Positions 33,417-41,962 of a stretch of DNA of 64,000 nt are shown piece after piece. The notes under the pieces were generated by a model. The model searched no databases. It was given only the letters and a program-made list of their open reading frames with translations, and was not told the origin of the DNA. Origin of the DNA: Phaeobacter sp. G2. GTDB taxonomy: Bacteria; Pseudomonadota; Alphaproteobacteria; Rhodobacterales; Rhodobacteraceae. The stretch lies in contig CP104100.1 in the NCBI GenBank assembly GCA_025163595.1, forward strand, positions 1,240,001 through 1,304,000, in the 5' to 3' direction. The position numbers and the translations under genes were made by a program. Position 1 is the first letter of the stretch, and each line of letters starts with the position of its first letter.

Positions 33417-34271
33417 TCAGGCTGAACGACTATTGTCTGGCTTTACAAGTGCTTGCGGCCAGCGAACGCCGGGCAGGCTTTCAAAACCTGGCTTGGCGAA
33501 CAACCAACCTTGCATCAAATCAATTCCAAGGTCGTAGAGACAGGAGAATTCGCCCTCAGTCTCGATGCCCTCCGCAACAACAATAATTCCAAGTTGCTCC
33601 AACATCGACACCACATGCCGCACAATCGTTTGCTTGACACTTGAGCTGTCAATCTCCCTGATCAGCTCAGCGTCGAGCTTCACAACATCTGGCTGGAACC
33701 GCGACAGCAGATCAAGCCCGGCATATCCGGCGCCAAAATCGTCAATCGCGGTCAAGAAGCCAAGGCGGCGGTAGGTGTTGAGAATGTTCAGAAGATGCGG
33801 CACAGAAATGCGTTCGACCTCGGTGAACTCAAACATGATCTGCGAAAGCGGAAAGCCTGTCTTCTTGGCCGTTTCCAGTGTCAGGCGAATGCAGGCCTTT
33901 GGATCATAGACCGCATTGGGCAGGAAATTGATCGACAACAGCGACCCAGTTTCACCAAGATCTAGACGACTGGCGTGTTCAATAGCGGTTTTTCGACATT
34001 TCTGGTCGAAGGCATAGAGGTTGTCATCGGTTACCTGCTCGAACACCTGGCCCGCGCCGCATCCATCTTGTCCCCGCACAAGTGCTTCATAGGCAAACAC
34101 TTTTCCAGATCCAACGGAAACAATAGGCTGGAACGCCATCGAAATGGGGATTTCAAAGCCGTTACCGTTTCGACAAGCCTTACACTTTTCCAGATCAGCC
34201 ACTGTAATTGCCTTCTTGCTTACTCCCGGTAGTTCTAAGTGCAAATTGTGAAAAAATTCTTTTTTGGGCAA
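33417..34271 (-). CDS. EAL-domain c-di-GMP phosphodiesterase
   Basis: 284 residues. A short N-terminal segment with CKACRNG (about 30-36) precedes an EAL domain that starts at MAFQPIVSV. Catalytic and metal residues are present: EALVRG, SINFLPNAV, FEFTEVE, AIDDFGAGYAGLD, VVKLD, VVAEGIE and QGWLFAKP. It should hydrolyse c-di-GMP in the cytoplasm. The EAL subtype is the one usually fused to BLUF light sensors, but no BLUF or other sensor domain is attached. It stands alone on the minus strand. Confidence 0.9.
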   Translation of the reverse strand: MPKKEFFHNLHLELPGVSKKAITVADLEKCKACRNGNGFEIPISMAFQPIVSVGSGKVFAYEALVRGQDGCGAGQVFEQVTDDNLYAFDQKCRKTAIEHASRLDLGETGSLLSINFLPNAVYDPKACIRLTLETAKKTGFPLSQIMFEFTEVERISVPHLLNILNTYRRLGFLTAIDDFGAGYAGLDLLSRFQPDVVKLDAELIREIDSSSVKQTIVRHVVSMLEQLGIIVVAEGIETEGEFSCLYDLGIDLMQGWLFAKPGFESLPGVRWPQALVKPDNSRSA

Positions 34272-34322
34272 CAGTGCCTCCCAAAGACCATGCCAACCGC
34301 AACGCGGGATGGCTTGGGAAGA

Positions 34323-34348
34323 GGCGATGGCAGCGAGCTGCCATCGCC
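34323..34348 (-). terminator. Hairpin after the aldehyde dehydrogenase gene
   Basis: GGCGATGGCA and TGCCATCGCC form a 10-bp perfect stem around a 6-base loop, 12 bp after the stop of the minus-strand aldehyde dehydrogenase gene. The 3' side on that strand is TCTTCCC, so it is only weakly U-rich. Confidence 0.55.
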
Positions 34349-34359
34349 GGGGGTGAGGT

Positions 34360-35883
34360 CTAGAAAAAGCCGAGCTTGTTTGGGTTGTAGCTCATCAGGA
34401 TGTTTTTGGTTTGCTGGTAGTGATCCAGCATCATCTTATGGTTTTCCCGGCCGATGCCGGACTGCTTGTAGCCACCAAAGGCGGCATGGGCCGGGTAGGC
34501 GTGGTAGTTGTTGACCCAGACGCGACCGGCCTCGATTGCGCGGCCAAAGCGGTAGCAGGTATTGGCATCGCGGGACCAGACGCCAGCGCCAAGCCCATAC
34601 ATGGTGTCATTGGCAATCGCCAAGGCTTCGGCTTCGTCCTTGAAGGTGGTGACCGAGACCACCGGGCCAAAGATTTCTTCCTGGAACACCCGCATCTTGT
34701 TGTGACCCTTGAGGATGGTGGGCTGGATGTAGTTGCCCCCGGACAATTCGCCATTGAAGCGCGCCGCGCCGCCGCCGGCCAGAACCTGTGCGCCTTCTTC
34801 GCGGCCAATGGTCAGGTAGGACAGGATCTTTTCCTGTTGCTCGGTGCTGGCCTGCGCCCCCACCATGGTTTCCGGATTGCGCGGGTCGCCTTGTTTGATG
34901 GCTTTGACCCGCTCAATGCAGCGCTCGATGAAGGCCTCGTAGATGTCTTCCTGGATCAGGGCACGCGAGGGGCAGGTGCAGACTTCCCCTTGGTTGAAGG
35001 CAAACAGCACAAAGCCTTCGACGGCCTTGTCCAGGAAAGCGTCATCCTTGGCCATCACATCAGAGAAAAAGATGTTTGGGCTTTTGCCGCCCAGTTCTAG
35101 CGTTACTGGGATCAGATTGGCGGTCGCGGCCTCCATGATCTTGCGCCCTGTGGCGGTTGAGCCGGTGAAGGCGATCTTGGCGATGCGCGGGGAGCTGGCC
35201 AAAGGCGCACCGACCTCGGCGCCGTAGCCATTGACGATGTTCAACACACCTGCGGGCAGATAGTCCGCCATGATTTCGGCCAGGATCATGATCGCAGCCG
35301 GGGTCTGTTCCGCAGGTTTCAGCACGATGCAGTTGCCCGCCGCCAGGGCAGGGGCCAGCTTCCAGGCCGCCATGAGAATAGAGAAGTTCCAGGGAATGAT
35401 CTGGCCGACAACGCCCAGGGGTTCGTGGAAGTGATAGGCCACCGTGTCGGCGTCGATCTCGCTCATATTGCCTTCCTGGCCCCGCAGGACCCCGGCAAAA
35501 TAGCGGAAATGATCAGCGGACAGGGGAATGTCAGCGGCCATGGTTTCGCGGATTGGTTTGCCGTTGTCCCAGGTTTCTGCCTGCGCCAGACGCTCTAGAT
35601 TGGCATCAATGGCATCGGCAATTTTCAACAGCAGGTTGGAGCGCTCAGATGCTGAGGTCTTGCCCCAGCTGTCTTTGGCGGCATGGGCTGCATCCAGGGC
35701 CAAATCGACATCGGCGGCATCCGAGCGGGCGCATTCGGTGATTATTTCGCCGGTGATCGGGGTCACATTGTCAAAGTAGCGACCGTTTACAGGTGGGGTG
35801 AATTTACCGCCGATGAAGTTGTCATAGCGCGGTTTGAAAGGCGAGACATAGGTGCCTTTCTCGGTATGGGTCATGTCGTTCAT
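34360..35883 (-). CDS. Aldehyde dehydrogenase (ExaC/AcoD type)
   Basis: 507 residues, the length of acetaldehyde/chloroacetaldehyde-type dehydrogenases. [32 protein letters not shown] and the catalytic Cys in [14 protein letters not shown] (the CTCPSR variant of this subgroup) are seen, with a final YNPNKLGFF. It oxidises small aldehydes such as acetaldehyde to acids with NAD. The AcoR-like regulator 155 bp upstream on the same strand probably controls it in response to acetoin/alcohol-type effectors. Confidence 0.92.
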   Translation of the reverse strand: MNDMTHTEKGTYVSPFKPRYDNFIGGKFTPPVNGRYFDNVTPITGEIITECARSDAADVDLALDAAHAAKDSWGKTSASERSNLLLKIADAIDANLERLAQAETWDNGKPIRETMAADIPLSADHFRYFAGVLRGQEGNMSEIDADTVAYHFHEPLGVVGQIIPWNFSILMAAWKLAPALAAGNCIVLKPAEQTPAAIMILAEIMADYLPAGVLNIVNGYGAEVGAPLASSPRIAKIAFTGSTATGRKIMEAATANLIPVTLELGGKSPNIFFSDVMAKDDAFLDKAVEGFVLFAFNQGEVCTCPSRALIQEDIYEAFIERCIERVKAIKQGDPRNPETMVGAQASTEQQEKILSYLTIGREEGAQVLAGGGAARFNGELSGGNYIQPTILKGHNKMRVFQEEIFGPVVSVTTFKDEAEALAIANDTMYGLGAGVWSRDANTCYRFGRAIEAGRVWVNNYHAYPAHAAFGGYKQSGIGRENHKMMLDHYQQTKNILMSYNPNKLGFF

Positions 35884-36017
35884 TTGGTATCCTCCACAAT
35901 TACCGGGACCTCCTCCCGGATTGCTCAGGACACTGCCCCTGCTAAGGGGCGCTTGTCTGCCAGCTGGAAAAGCCGGAGGATCAAAGGTGTCTCAGGAGTG
36001 AGACAGGTTGGCGATAC

Positions 36018-36055
36018 TTTACTCCAAACCCAGCCGTTTACTCCAAACCCAGCCG
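36018..36055. repeat. 19-bp perfect tandem duplication over the regulator stop codon
   Basis: TTTACTCCAAACCCAGCCG occurs at 36018-36036 and again at 36037-36055. It covers the last codons and TAA of the AcoR-like regulator, leaving the protein unchanged. Looks like a recent slippage duplication. Confidence 0.85.
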
Positions 36056-36991
36056 TTTCATTCGCCGATACAGCGTCGCGCGGCCAATGCCTAGTTGGCG
36101 GGCCGCCTGTGAGACATTGCCGTCAGAGCGCGCCAGTGCCCGCACCACTGCGGCGTGTTCGGCTTTTTCAAAGCCTGTGGGCCCGTCCTCGCGTCCAAGA
36201 ATGTCAGCGGCGGGGCGGGGCGTCAGGGCGCCTGTCATCGCCAGACCAAACACCCGGCGGGCCTCGCGGGTGGCGCCGACAATCAGGTCATGGGCATCAA
36301 CCGCCAACAGCGTCGCAGCCTCGGCATCGTCGCTTTCGGCAACAATGATGCGGGTGCGGTCGTAGGCGGCGCGAAAATTGACCTCCTCAATGGCCCGTGC
36401 GGTCTGGCAAACCTGGGCTGCGATCAGCCGGTTAAAAGCCTCTGTTTGATCAGCCCGGGCAGAGGAGACATCCAGCGCCGCCACAATCTGCCCCTCTGGC
36501 CCATAGATTGGGGCATCAATGCAGCTCATGGCAGTGTTTCGCGCATAGAAATGTTCGTCGCGATGGATAATCACCCGCCGCTGTTCTGTCAGGCAGGTGC
36601 CGATGCCATTGGTGCCTTCGCGCTCTTCGCTCCAATCGGCGCCGATGCACAGCCCCCAGGATTCAAAAACCGGGGCGTCTGCCTCGGCAACCCGCTGATC
36701 CAGAACCACCCCATCATCATCGGTCAACAGCACAGCACAGCCGGACTGCCCAACCAGCGAGAACAGACTGTCCAGCCTTGGCGCTGATACGGTCATGAAT
36801 GTCTCGAGCACTTCCTGCCGTTCGCGAAGGTGGGTGCTATCAATGCGTTCTGGCCCCCGGTTTTCAGCAGGGTCGAGTCCGTGTTTGTCTGCCGAACGTC
36901 TCCAGCTTGCCGCCAGCCGAGAGCGGGCAGCAGCCGAGGCGGAATTTGTGACGCCCAAGACTTTTTCAACATGTGCCAACTTGCCAAGCAT
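36038..36991 (-). CDS. AcoR-like GAF/Fis-HTH regulator without AAA+ domain
   Basis: 317 residues. A GAF-type sensor (about 60-190, with GTNGIGTCLTEQRRVIIHRD and APIYGPEGQIVAALDVSS) is followed by a short linker and a C-terminal Fis-type helix-turn-helix GNVSQAARQLGIGRATLYRR. The central AAA+ sigma-54 interaction domain of AcoR is missing, so it cannot drive sigma-54 open-complex formation in the usual way. It lies upstream of and co-directional with the aldehyde dehydrogenase gene, its likely target. Confidence 0.87.
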   Translation of the reverse strand: MLGKLAHVEKVLGVTNSASAAARSRLAASWRRSADKHGLDPAENRGPERIDSTHLRERQEVLETFMTVSAPRLDSLFSLVGQSGCAVLLTDDDGVVLDQRVAEADAPVFESWGLCIGADWSEEREGTNGIGTCLTEQRRVIIHRDEHFYARNTAMSCIDAPIYGPEGQIVAALDVSSARADQTEAFNRLIAAQVCQTARAIEEVNFRAAYDRTRIIVAESDDAEAATLLAVDAHDLIVGATREARRVFGLAMTGALTPRPAADILGREDGPTGFEKAEHAAVVRALARSDGNVSQAARQLGIGRATLYRRMKRLGLE

Positions 36992-37344
36992 GGTGCCTCC
37001 CCCCCTCGGAATGTCGGAATTCTTTTATAAGCTACGTCAACTTGCCCGCCGCGACAATCTCTGTGCCCGCGGGTACATTTGAACGGGGGAAAGGGGGGGG
37101 ATTTGGCCTGCACGGATAGATTGCATATGGGGCGGGGTGCTGGCCTTGCAAAAAATTGCCTCTATCGAGTGAAACCGGAAATGTACTCTTGAAACGAAAC
37201 GAGAGCAGTCGCATATTTTGAGTGCTTGTGTTTCTCTATGTCGACCTGCTGCCTCCGGAATAACGGCGTTCAGTCTTCGATCCAGACTCAACAACGCCGG
37301 GCTGTCGCACTCCTGCGGGCAGCAATTTTTAGGGAGTATACGGA
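36992..37344. other. Intergenic region with probable long cold-shock 5' leader
   Basis: 350 bp between the regulator and cspA with no gene. A G-rich/C-rich patch occurs near 37084-37100, and GGGAGTATACGGA precedes the cold-shock ATG. A long untranslated leader is usual for cspA-type genes; I cannot define its start. Confidence 0.45.
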
Positions 37345-37551
37345 ATGGCTACTGGCACCGTAAAATGGTTCAACTCTACCAAAGGCTTTGGCTTTATCGC
37401 GCCCGATGGCGGCAGCAAGGATGTGTTTGTGCACATCTCTGCGGTTGAGCGCTCTGGCCTGACTGGTCTGGCCGACAATCAAAAAGTGTCCTTCGACATC
37501 GAGCCCGGCCGGGATGGCCGTGAGGCTGCGGTCAATCTGGCACTGCTCTGA
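37345..37551 (+). CDS. Cold-shock protein, CspA family
   Basis: 68 residues, a single OB-fold nucleic-acid-binding domain. The RNP motifs [10 protein letters not shown] and [10 protein letters not shown] and the start [18 protein letters not shown] are typical. It binds single-stranded RNA or DNA and works as an RNA chaperone. Single-gene unit followed by its own terminator. Confidence 0.95.
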   Translation: MATGTVKWFNSTKGFGFIAPDGGSKDVFVHISAVERSGLTGLADNQKVSFDIEPGRDGREAAVNLALL

Positions 37552-37582
37552 CCTGATCCCCCACCAAGGGGTGAAGACTGTG

Positions 37583-37619
37583 AAACGCGCTCTCTGGGAA
37601 CAGGGGGCGCGTTTTTCTT
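37583..37619 (+). terminator. Rho-independent terminator of cspA
   Basis: AAACGCGC (37583-37590) pairs with GCGCGTTT (37607-37614), and the T-run continues TTTCTTT. Placed 32 bp after the cold-shock stop codon. Confidence 0.8.
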
Positions 37620-37646
37620 TGCGCGGGCCATTCAGTGTCGGCGGGT

Positions 37647-38309
37647 TCAGCGCAGGCTGTTTATGTTCTGGATCAGCGATTCCCGGGCGCCGGAGATATG
37701 AAGCCGCGTCAGTTCGGCAGCTTGGCTGGCATTGCCGGTCAGGCAGGCCTCCCAGATGGCGATATGTTCTTGGTTGGCGCGTTCCATCCCGTTCGACATC
37801 ACCAGCTGCGCCCGCAGGTAGCGGTCAATCCGGTCCATGGCATTGTCGATGACATCCAGATGGTATTGCAGCCCGCTGGCCCGGTAGAGGGTTGAATGGA
37901 AATCCCGGTTGAGATCTCCCCAGCTCATCGGGTCCGCCGAGGCCGAAAACGCCGCCCAGGAGGCGCGGGCGGTTTCGAGTGTTTCTGCCGACATCAAGGG
38001 CACGGCGCGGCGGATCACTTCGGGTTCGATCAAGGCCCGGAAATCAAATATTTCCTCGGCTTCGGTGGCAGAAAGCCCAGAAACAACAGCGCCTTTGTAG
38101 CGCTGGGTTTTGACCAGACCCTGTTCTTCCAGCCGGGAGATCGCCTCGCGCACGGGGATTCGACTGGTGTTGAACAGCCGGGCAATTTCATCCTGGCGCA
38201 GGGGCTCCCCCTCTTTGACGTCGCCCTCGATGATGGCTTTGCGCAGGGCCTCAAACACGATTGAGGACGCCGAAGCGGTTTTTGAAATATCGACGGAATT
38301 CAACTTCAT
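37647..38309 (-). CDS. GntR family regulator (FCD subfamily) of hydroxyproline catabolism
   Basis: 220 residues. The winged helix (about 15-75) has LRQDEIARLFNTSRIPVREA, and the FCD effector domain has FDFRALIEPEVIRRAVP, DLNRDFHSTLYRAS and EHIAIWEACLTGN with the metal-binding Asp/His residues. It is divergent from the hydroxyproline catabolic operon with a palindrome between. Repression relieved by hydroxyproline or a pathway intermediate is the likely mode. Confidence 0.9.
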   Translation of the reverse strand: MKLNSVDISKTASASSIVFEALRKAIIEGDVKEGEPLRQDEIARLFNTSRIPVREAISRLEEQGLVKTQRYKGAVVSGLSATEAEEIFDFRALIEPEVIRRAVPLMSAETLETARASWAAFSASADPMSWGDLNRDFHSTLYRASGLQYHLDVIDNAMDRIDRYLRAQLVMSNGMERANQEHIAIWEACLTGNASQAAELTRLHISGARESLIQNINSLR

Positions 38310-38382
38310 AGGGCACTCCTCCTGCAGTGTTCATAGCGCTATTTCTTTGCTGAGGAAAGTTGCGTAAGAAAATATATTGTAA

Positions 38383-38394
38383 ATTGGATCCAAT
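38383..38394. promoter_or_regulatory. Predicted GntR operator
   Basis: ATTGGATCCAAT, a perfect 12-bp palindrome of the form often bound by FCD-type GntR regulators, 74 bp upstream of the GntR start and 148 bp upstream of the deaminase gene. AT-rich promoter-like sequence surrounds it. Confidence 0.6.
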
Positions 38395-38541
38395 ATGAAA
38401 TAGAACAGCGCAGGCGCCGCCACAGCAACTGTCGCTTCCCTGTTCCATTCACGGCCCTCAAGGCTGGGTCCAGAGCAGGGCAGGGGGCTTTGGTGCCTGT
38501 CACTCTTCGGCCGCAGAGGCTGGTTCTGAAAGGAAAAGACC

Positions 38542-39492
38542 ATGAGCAAAAATATCTTCTCCGGCTGCATCCCGGCCCTGATGACCCCCTGTACTGCGGA
38601 TCGCCGCCCGGACTTTGATGCGCTGGTGCGCTCGGGGCAGGAGCTGATTGCGGCAGGCATGTCGGCGGTGGTGTATTGTGGCTCGATGGGCGATTGGCCA
38701 CTGCTGACGGATGCGGACCGTATGCAGGGTGTGGCGCGTCTGGTGGCTGCCGGGGTGCCCACAATCGTCGGCACCGGCGCGGTGAACAGTAAACTGGCAG
38801 CAGCGCATGCCGCCCATGCGGCGGAGGTTGGCGCCCAGGGGCTGATGGTGATCCCGCGCGTTCTGTCACGGGGATCCTCCAGCGCTGCACAAAAGGCCCA
38901 TTTCAAGGCGGTTCTTGCAGCGGCCCCGGACTTGCCGGCGGTGATCTACAACAGCCCCTACTACGGCTTTGCCACCCGGGCGGAGTTGTTCTTTGCTCTG
39001 CGCGCAGAGCACGCCAACCTGGTAGGATTCAAGGAATTTGGCGGCGCCGATGATCTGCGCTATGCGGCTGAAAACATCACTGGACATGATGACAGCGTCA
39101 CTCTGATGATTGGGGTGGATACCACCGTTTTCCATGGTTTTGTGAACTGCGGTGCCGCCGGGGCCATTACCGGGATTGGCAATGCCCTGCCGCGCGAAGT
39201 GCTGCATCTGGTGGCGCTGTGTCAGCGGGCCGCTGCGGGCGATGTCGGGGCGCGGCAGCGGGCGAAAGAGCTGGAAGCGGCGCTTGGCGTGCTGTCGTCC
39301 TTTGATGAAGGACCGGATCTGGTGCTTTATTATAAACACCTCATGGTGCTGAACGGTGACAGCGCATACAGCCTGCACTTCAACGAGAGCGACGCGCTCA
39401 CCGAGAGCCAGCGCAGCTATGTCGAGACGCAATATACCCTGTTCAAGACATGGTATGCAGACTGGGCCCTGCAGTCCGATACTGCCGCCTGA
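38542..39492 (+). CDS. lhpC: 1-pyrroline-4-hydroxy-2-carboxylate deaminase (DapA family)
   Basis: 316 residues. Converts pyrroline-4-hydroxy-2-carboxylate to 2-oxoglutarate semialdehyde and ammonia in hydroxyproline breakdown. DapA-family marks are YCGSMGDWP (phosphate/carboxylate loop), Tyr in AVIYNSPYYGF and the Schiff-base Lys in LVGFKEFGGADDLR. The assignment rests on the fold plus its place as first gene with an epimerase, a semialdehyde dehydrogenase and a D-amino-acid oxidoreductase. AGGAAAAGACC precedes the ATG. Confidence 0.88.
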   Translation: MSKNIFSGCIPALMTPCTADRRPDFDALVRSGQELIAAGMSAVVYCGSMGDWPLLTDADRMQGVARLVAAGVPTIVGTGAVNSKLAAAHAAHAAEVGAQGLMVIPRVLSRGSSSAAQKAHFKAVLAAAPDLPAVIYNSPYYGFATRAELFFALRAEHANLVGFKEFGGADDLRYAAENITGHDDSVTLMIGVDTTVFHGFVNCGAAGAITGIGNALPREVLHLVALCQRAAAGDVGARQRAKELEAALGVLSSFDEGPDLVLYYKHLMVLNGDSAYSLHFNESDALTESQRSYVETQYTLFKTWYADWALQSDTAA

Positions 39493-39494
39493 CC

Positions 39495-40427
39495 ATGCGG
39501 GTGATCGACAGTCACACCGCCGGAGAACCAACGCGTGTGATCCTGAGCGGTGGCCCGGACCTTGGATCCGGGTCGCTGGCGGATCGCGCCGCAAGGTTGT
39601 GGCGAGACCACAGCGATTTCTGCGCCTCCGTCCTGCTGGAGCCGCGCGGTCACGACGCCATGGTGGGGGCGCTGTTGCTGCCTCCACAGGACCGGGACTG
39701 TGTCGCGGCGGTGATCTACTTCAACCCGGCTAGCACTCTGGGCATGTGTGGCCATGCCACCATTGGAACCTTGGTGACGCTGTACCATTTGGGACGGATT
39801 GATCTGGGCCTGCACCGTCTTGAAACCCCGGTCGGGGTGGTCGAGGTGGACCTGATTTCCCCAAATCGGGCGGTGGTGGAAAATGTCGCCAGCTATCGCC
39901 AGTTCAAATCCGTCTCGCTAGAGCTGCCAGGGCTGGGGGGGATCATCGGGGATGTCGCCTGGGGCGGCAATTGGTTTTTTCTCACCCCTGATTGCCCGGT
40001 GGCCCTGGAGGCGGCAAACATCGCAGCGCTGACCACAGCGGCCCTGGCTATTCGCGACGCCCTCTGGACGGGTGGGATCACCGGGGCCAGGGGCGCCAGG
40101 ATCGATCATGTGGAATTTATCTCCGCGCCACAATCCCCGCAAAGCCATGGGCGCAACTTTGTGCTGTGCCCCGGTGGGGCCTATGATCGCTCTCCCTGCG
40201 GGACCGGCTGTTCTGCCAAACTGGCCTGTCTTGCCGAGGATGGCCTGCTGGAACCAGGAACCGCCTGGATTCAAGAGAGCATCATCGGCAGCACTTACAC
40301 CCTCAGGTATCGCCGCAATGGCGCGGGTCAGGTGATCCCACAGATCGAGGGCGCGGCGCATGTCACCGCTGACACAACCCTGATTTTTGCAGAAAACGAC
40401 CCCTATCGCAGCGGCATTCAGCTCTGA
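39495..40427 (+). CDS. lhpA: 4-hydroxyproline 2-epimerase (proline racemase family)
   Basis: 310 residues. Interconverts trans-4-hydroxy-L-proline and cis-4-hydroxy-D-proline. Both catalytic cysteines are present, in LGMCGHATIG and SPCGTGCSAK, which separates it from trans-3-hydroxyproline dehydratases that have Thr or Ser in place of one. The start MRVIDSHTAGEPTRV at 39495, two bases after the deaminase stop, is the family N-terminus; the longer frame runs inside the deaminase gene. Confidence 0.93.
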   Translation: MRVIDSHTAGEPTRVILSGGPDLGSGSLADRAARLWRDHSDFCASVLLEPRGHDAMVGALLLPPQDRDCVAAVIYFNPASTLGMCGHATIGTLVTLYHLGRIDLGLHRLETPVGVVEVDLISPNRAVVENVASYRQFKSVSLELPGLGGIIGDVAWGGNWFFLTPDCPVALEAANIAALTTAALAIRDALWTGGITGARGARIDHVEFISAPQSPQSHGRNFVLCPGGAYDRSPCGTGCSAKLACLAEDGLLEPGTAWIQESIIGSTYTLRYRRNGAGQVIPQIEGAAHVTADTTLIFAENDPYRSGIQL

Positions 40428-40453
40428 AAACATGTCAAAAACTCAAAGGACGT

Positions 40454-41890
40454 ATGACTATGGACTACACAAATCTGATTGCCGGTAGCTGGGAAAACAC
40501 CAGTGATGGCTGCGCCAATGTAAACCCGTCGGATATTACCGACGTTATTGGCATGGCGGCACTCAGCGAGACAGCCGACATGGATCGCGCCGTTGCCAGT
40601 GCCCGAACTGCCGCCGCCGACTGGGCGCAGGCAACGCCGCAGATGCGCTTTGACGTGCTGGATTTCATCGGCAGCGAGATCCTGGCCCGCCAGGCTGAGC
40701 TGGGGCAGCTGTTGTCACGCGAAGAGGGCAAGACCCTGCCCGAAGGCATTGGCGAGGCAGCGCGTGCGGGGCAGATCTTTAAATTCTTTGCCGGCGAATG
40801 CCTGCGCCAGACCGGTGATCGCTTGGCCTCGGTCCGCCCGGGTGTCGAGGTCGATGTGACCCGCGCCCCGGTGGGAGTTGTCGGGCTGATCACACCGTGG
40901 AATTTCCCCATCGCCATCCCCGCCTGGAAGATTGCGCCGACTCTGGCCTATGGCAATGCCGCGGTGCTAAAGCCCGCCGAGCTCACCCCCGGCTGTGCCT
41001 GGGCCCTGGCCGAAATCATCTCGCGCTCTGGACTGCCTGAAGGTGTGTTCAACATCGTCTTTGGTAAGGGGGCAAGTGTCGGCCAGCATCTGGTGGACCA
41101 CCCTGATGTCGATGCGGTGTCCTTTACCGGCTCGGTGCCGACGGGCCGCGCAATTGCGTCCTCCTGTGCCAAGACCCTGAAAAAGGTGCAGCTGGAAATG
41201 GGCGGCAAAAACCCCATGGTGGTGCTGGATGATGCTGATCTGGATCTGGCGGTTGCGGCCTGTCTGAACGGGGCCTTCTTCTCCACTGGCCAGCGCTGCA
41301 CCGCCTCGTCCCGTTTGATCGTTACCGAGGGCATCCATGATCGGTTTGTCGCTGCTTTGACCTCCGCGATGCAGGGGCTGAAGGTTGGGAATGCGCTGGA
41401 GGCGGGCATTCAGATGGGGCCGGTGGTGGATGCGCGACAGCTGGAGCAGAACCTGTCCTATCTGAAGATCGCAGCTGACGAGGGCGGCACTGTCATTGGT
41501 GGGGAGCACCTGACTCTGGCGCAGGAGGGCTTTTACATGGCGCCTGCCTTGGTGAGTGAGACCAGCAACGACATGCGCATCAACCGCGAAGAGGTTTTTG
41601 GCCCGGTGGCCTCTGTCCTGCGGGCGCGCGACTATTATGAGGCGCTGGCGCTGGCCAATGACAGCGCCTTTGGTCTGAGCGCAGGAATTTGCACCACCTC
41701 GCTGAAACAGGCGAGCCATTTCAAGGCAAATGCTGAAGCGGGCATGGTGATGGTCAATCTGCCCACCGCCGGGGTGGATTACCACGTGCCCTTTGGCGGC
41801 AGCAAAGGTTCCAGCTATGGCGCCCGCGAACAGGGCTCTTATGCTGCTGAATTCTACACGCGGGTAAAGACGGCCTATACACTGCCCTGA
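40454..41890 (+). CDS. 2-oxoglutarate semialdehyde dehydrogenase
   Basis: 478 residues. Oxidises 2-oxoglutarate semialdehyde to 2-oxoglutarate with NAD(P), the last step of hydroxyproline degradation. VGLITPWNFPIAIPAWKIAP, QLEMGGKNPMVVLDDADLDL and GQRCTASSRLIV are intact. A paralogue lies at 31502-32965. It starts with AAAGGACGT before ATG 40454 and is followed by a strong hairpin before the next gene. Confidence 0.92.
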   Translation: MTMDYTNLIAGSWENTSDGCANVNPSDITDVIGMAALSETADMDRAVASARTAAADWAQATPQMRFDVLDFIGSEILARQAELGQLLSREEGKTLPEGIGEAARAGQIFKFFAGECLRQTGDRLASVRPGVEVDVTRAPVGVVGLITPWNFPIAIPAWKIAPTLAYGNAAVLKPAELTPGCAWALAEIISRSGLPEGVFNIVFGKGASVGQHLVDHPDVDAVSFTGSVPTGRAIASSCAKTLKKVQLEMGGKNPMVVLDDADLDLAVAACLNGAFFSTGQRCTASSRLIVTEGIHDRFVAALTSAMQGLKVGNALEAGIQMGPVVDARQLEQNLSYLKIAADEGGTVIGGEHLTLAQEGFYMAPALVSETSNDMRINREEVFGPVASVLRARDYYEALALANDSAFGLSAGICTTSLKQASHFKANAEAGMVMVNLPTAGVDYHVPFGGSKGSSYGAREQGSYAAEFYTRVKTAYTLP

Positions 41891-41907
41891 CATCGCGAGA
41901 TAACCCC

Positions 41908-41935
41908 ACTACAGGCACCGGGATGTGCCTGTAGT
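41908..41935 (+). terminator. Intra-operon hairpin
   Basis: ACTACAGGCA and TGCCTGTAGT form a perfect 10-bp stem with an 8-base loop, 18 bp after the semialdehyde dehydrogenase stop and 28 bp before the next start. Only a short T-run (GATTT) follows, so partial termination or a 3'-end stabiliser is more likely than full termination. Confidence 0.6.
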
Positions 41936-41962
41936 GATTTGGCACAACGTGAGAGGCATCCG

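Noticed and set aside
35884..36000. Possible sigma-54 promoter upstream of the aldehyde dehydrogenase gene
   Set aside because: A CTGGCAG is present on the minus strand, but no TTGC lies at the required distance, and the nearby regulator lacks a sigma-54 interaction domain.
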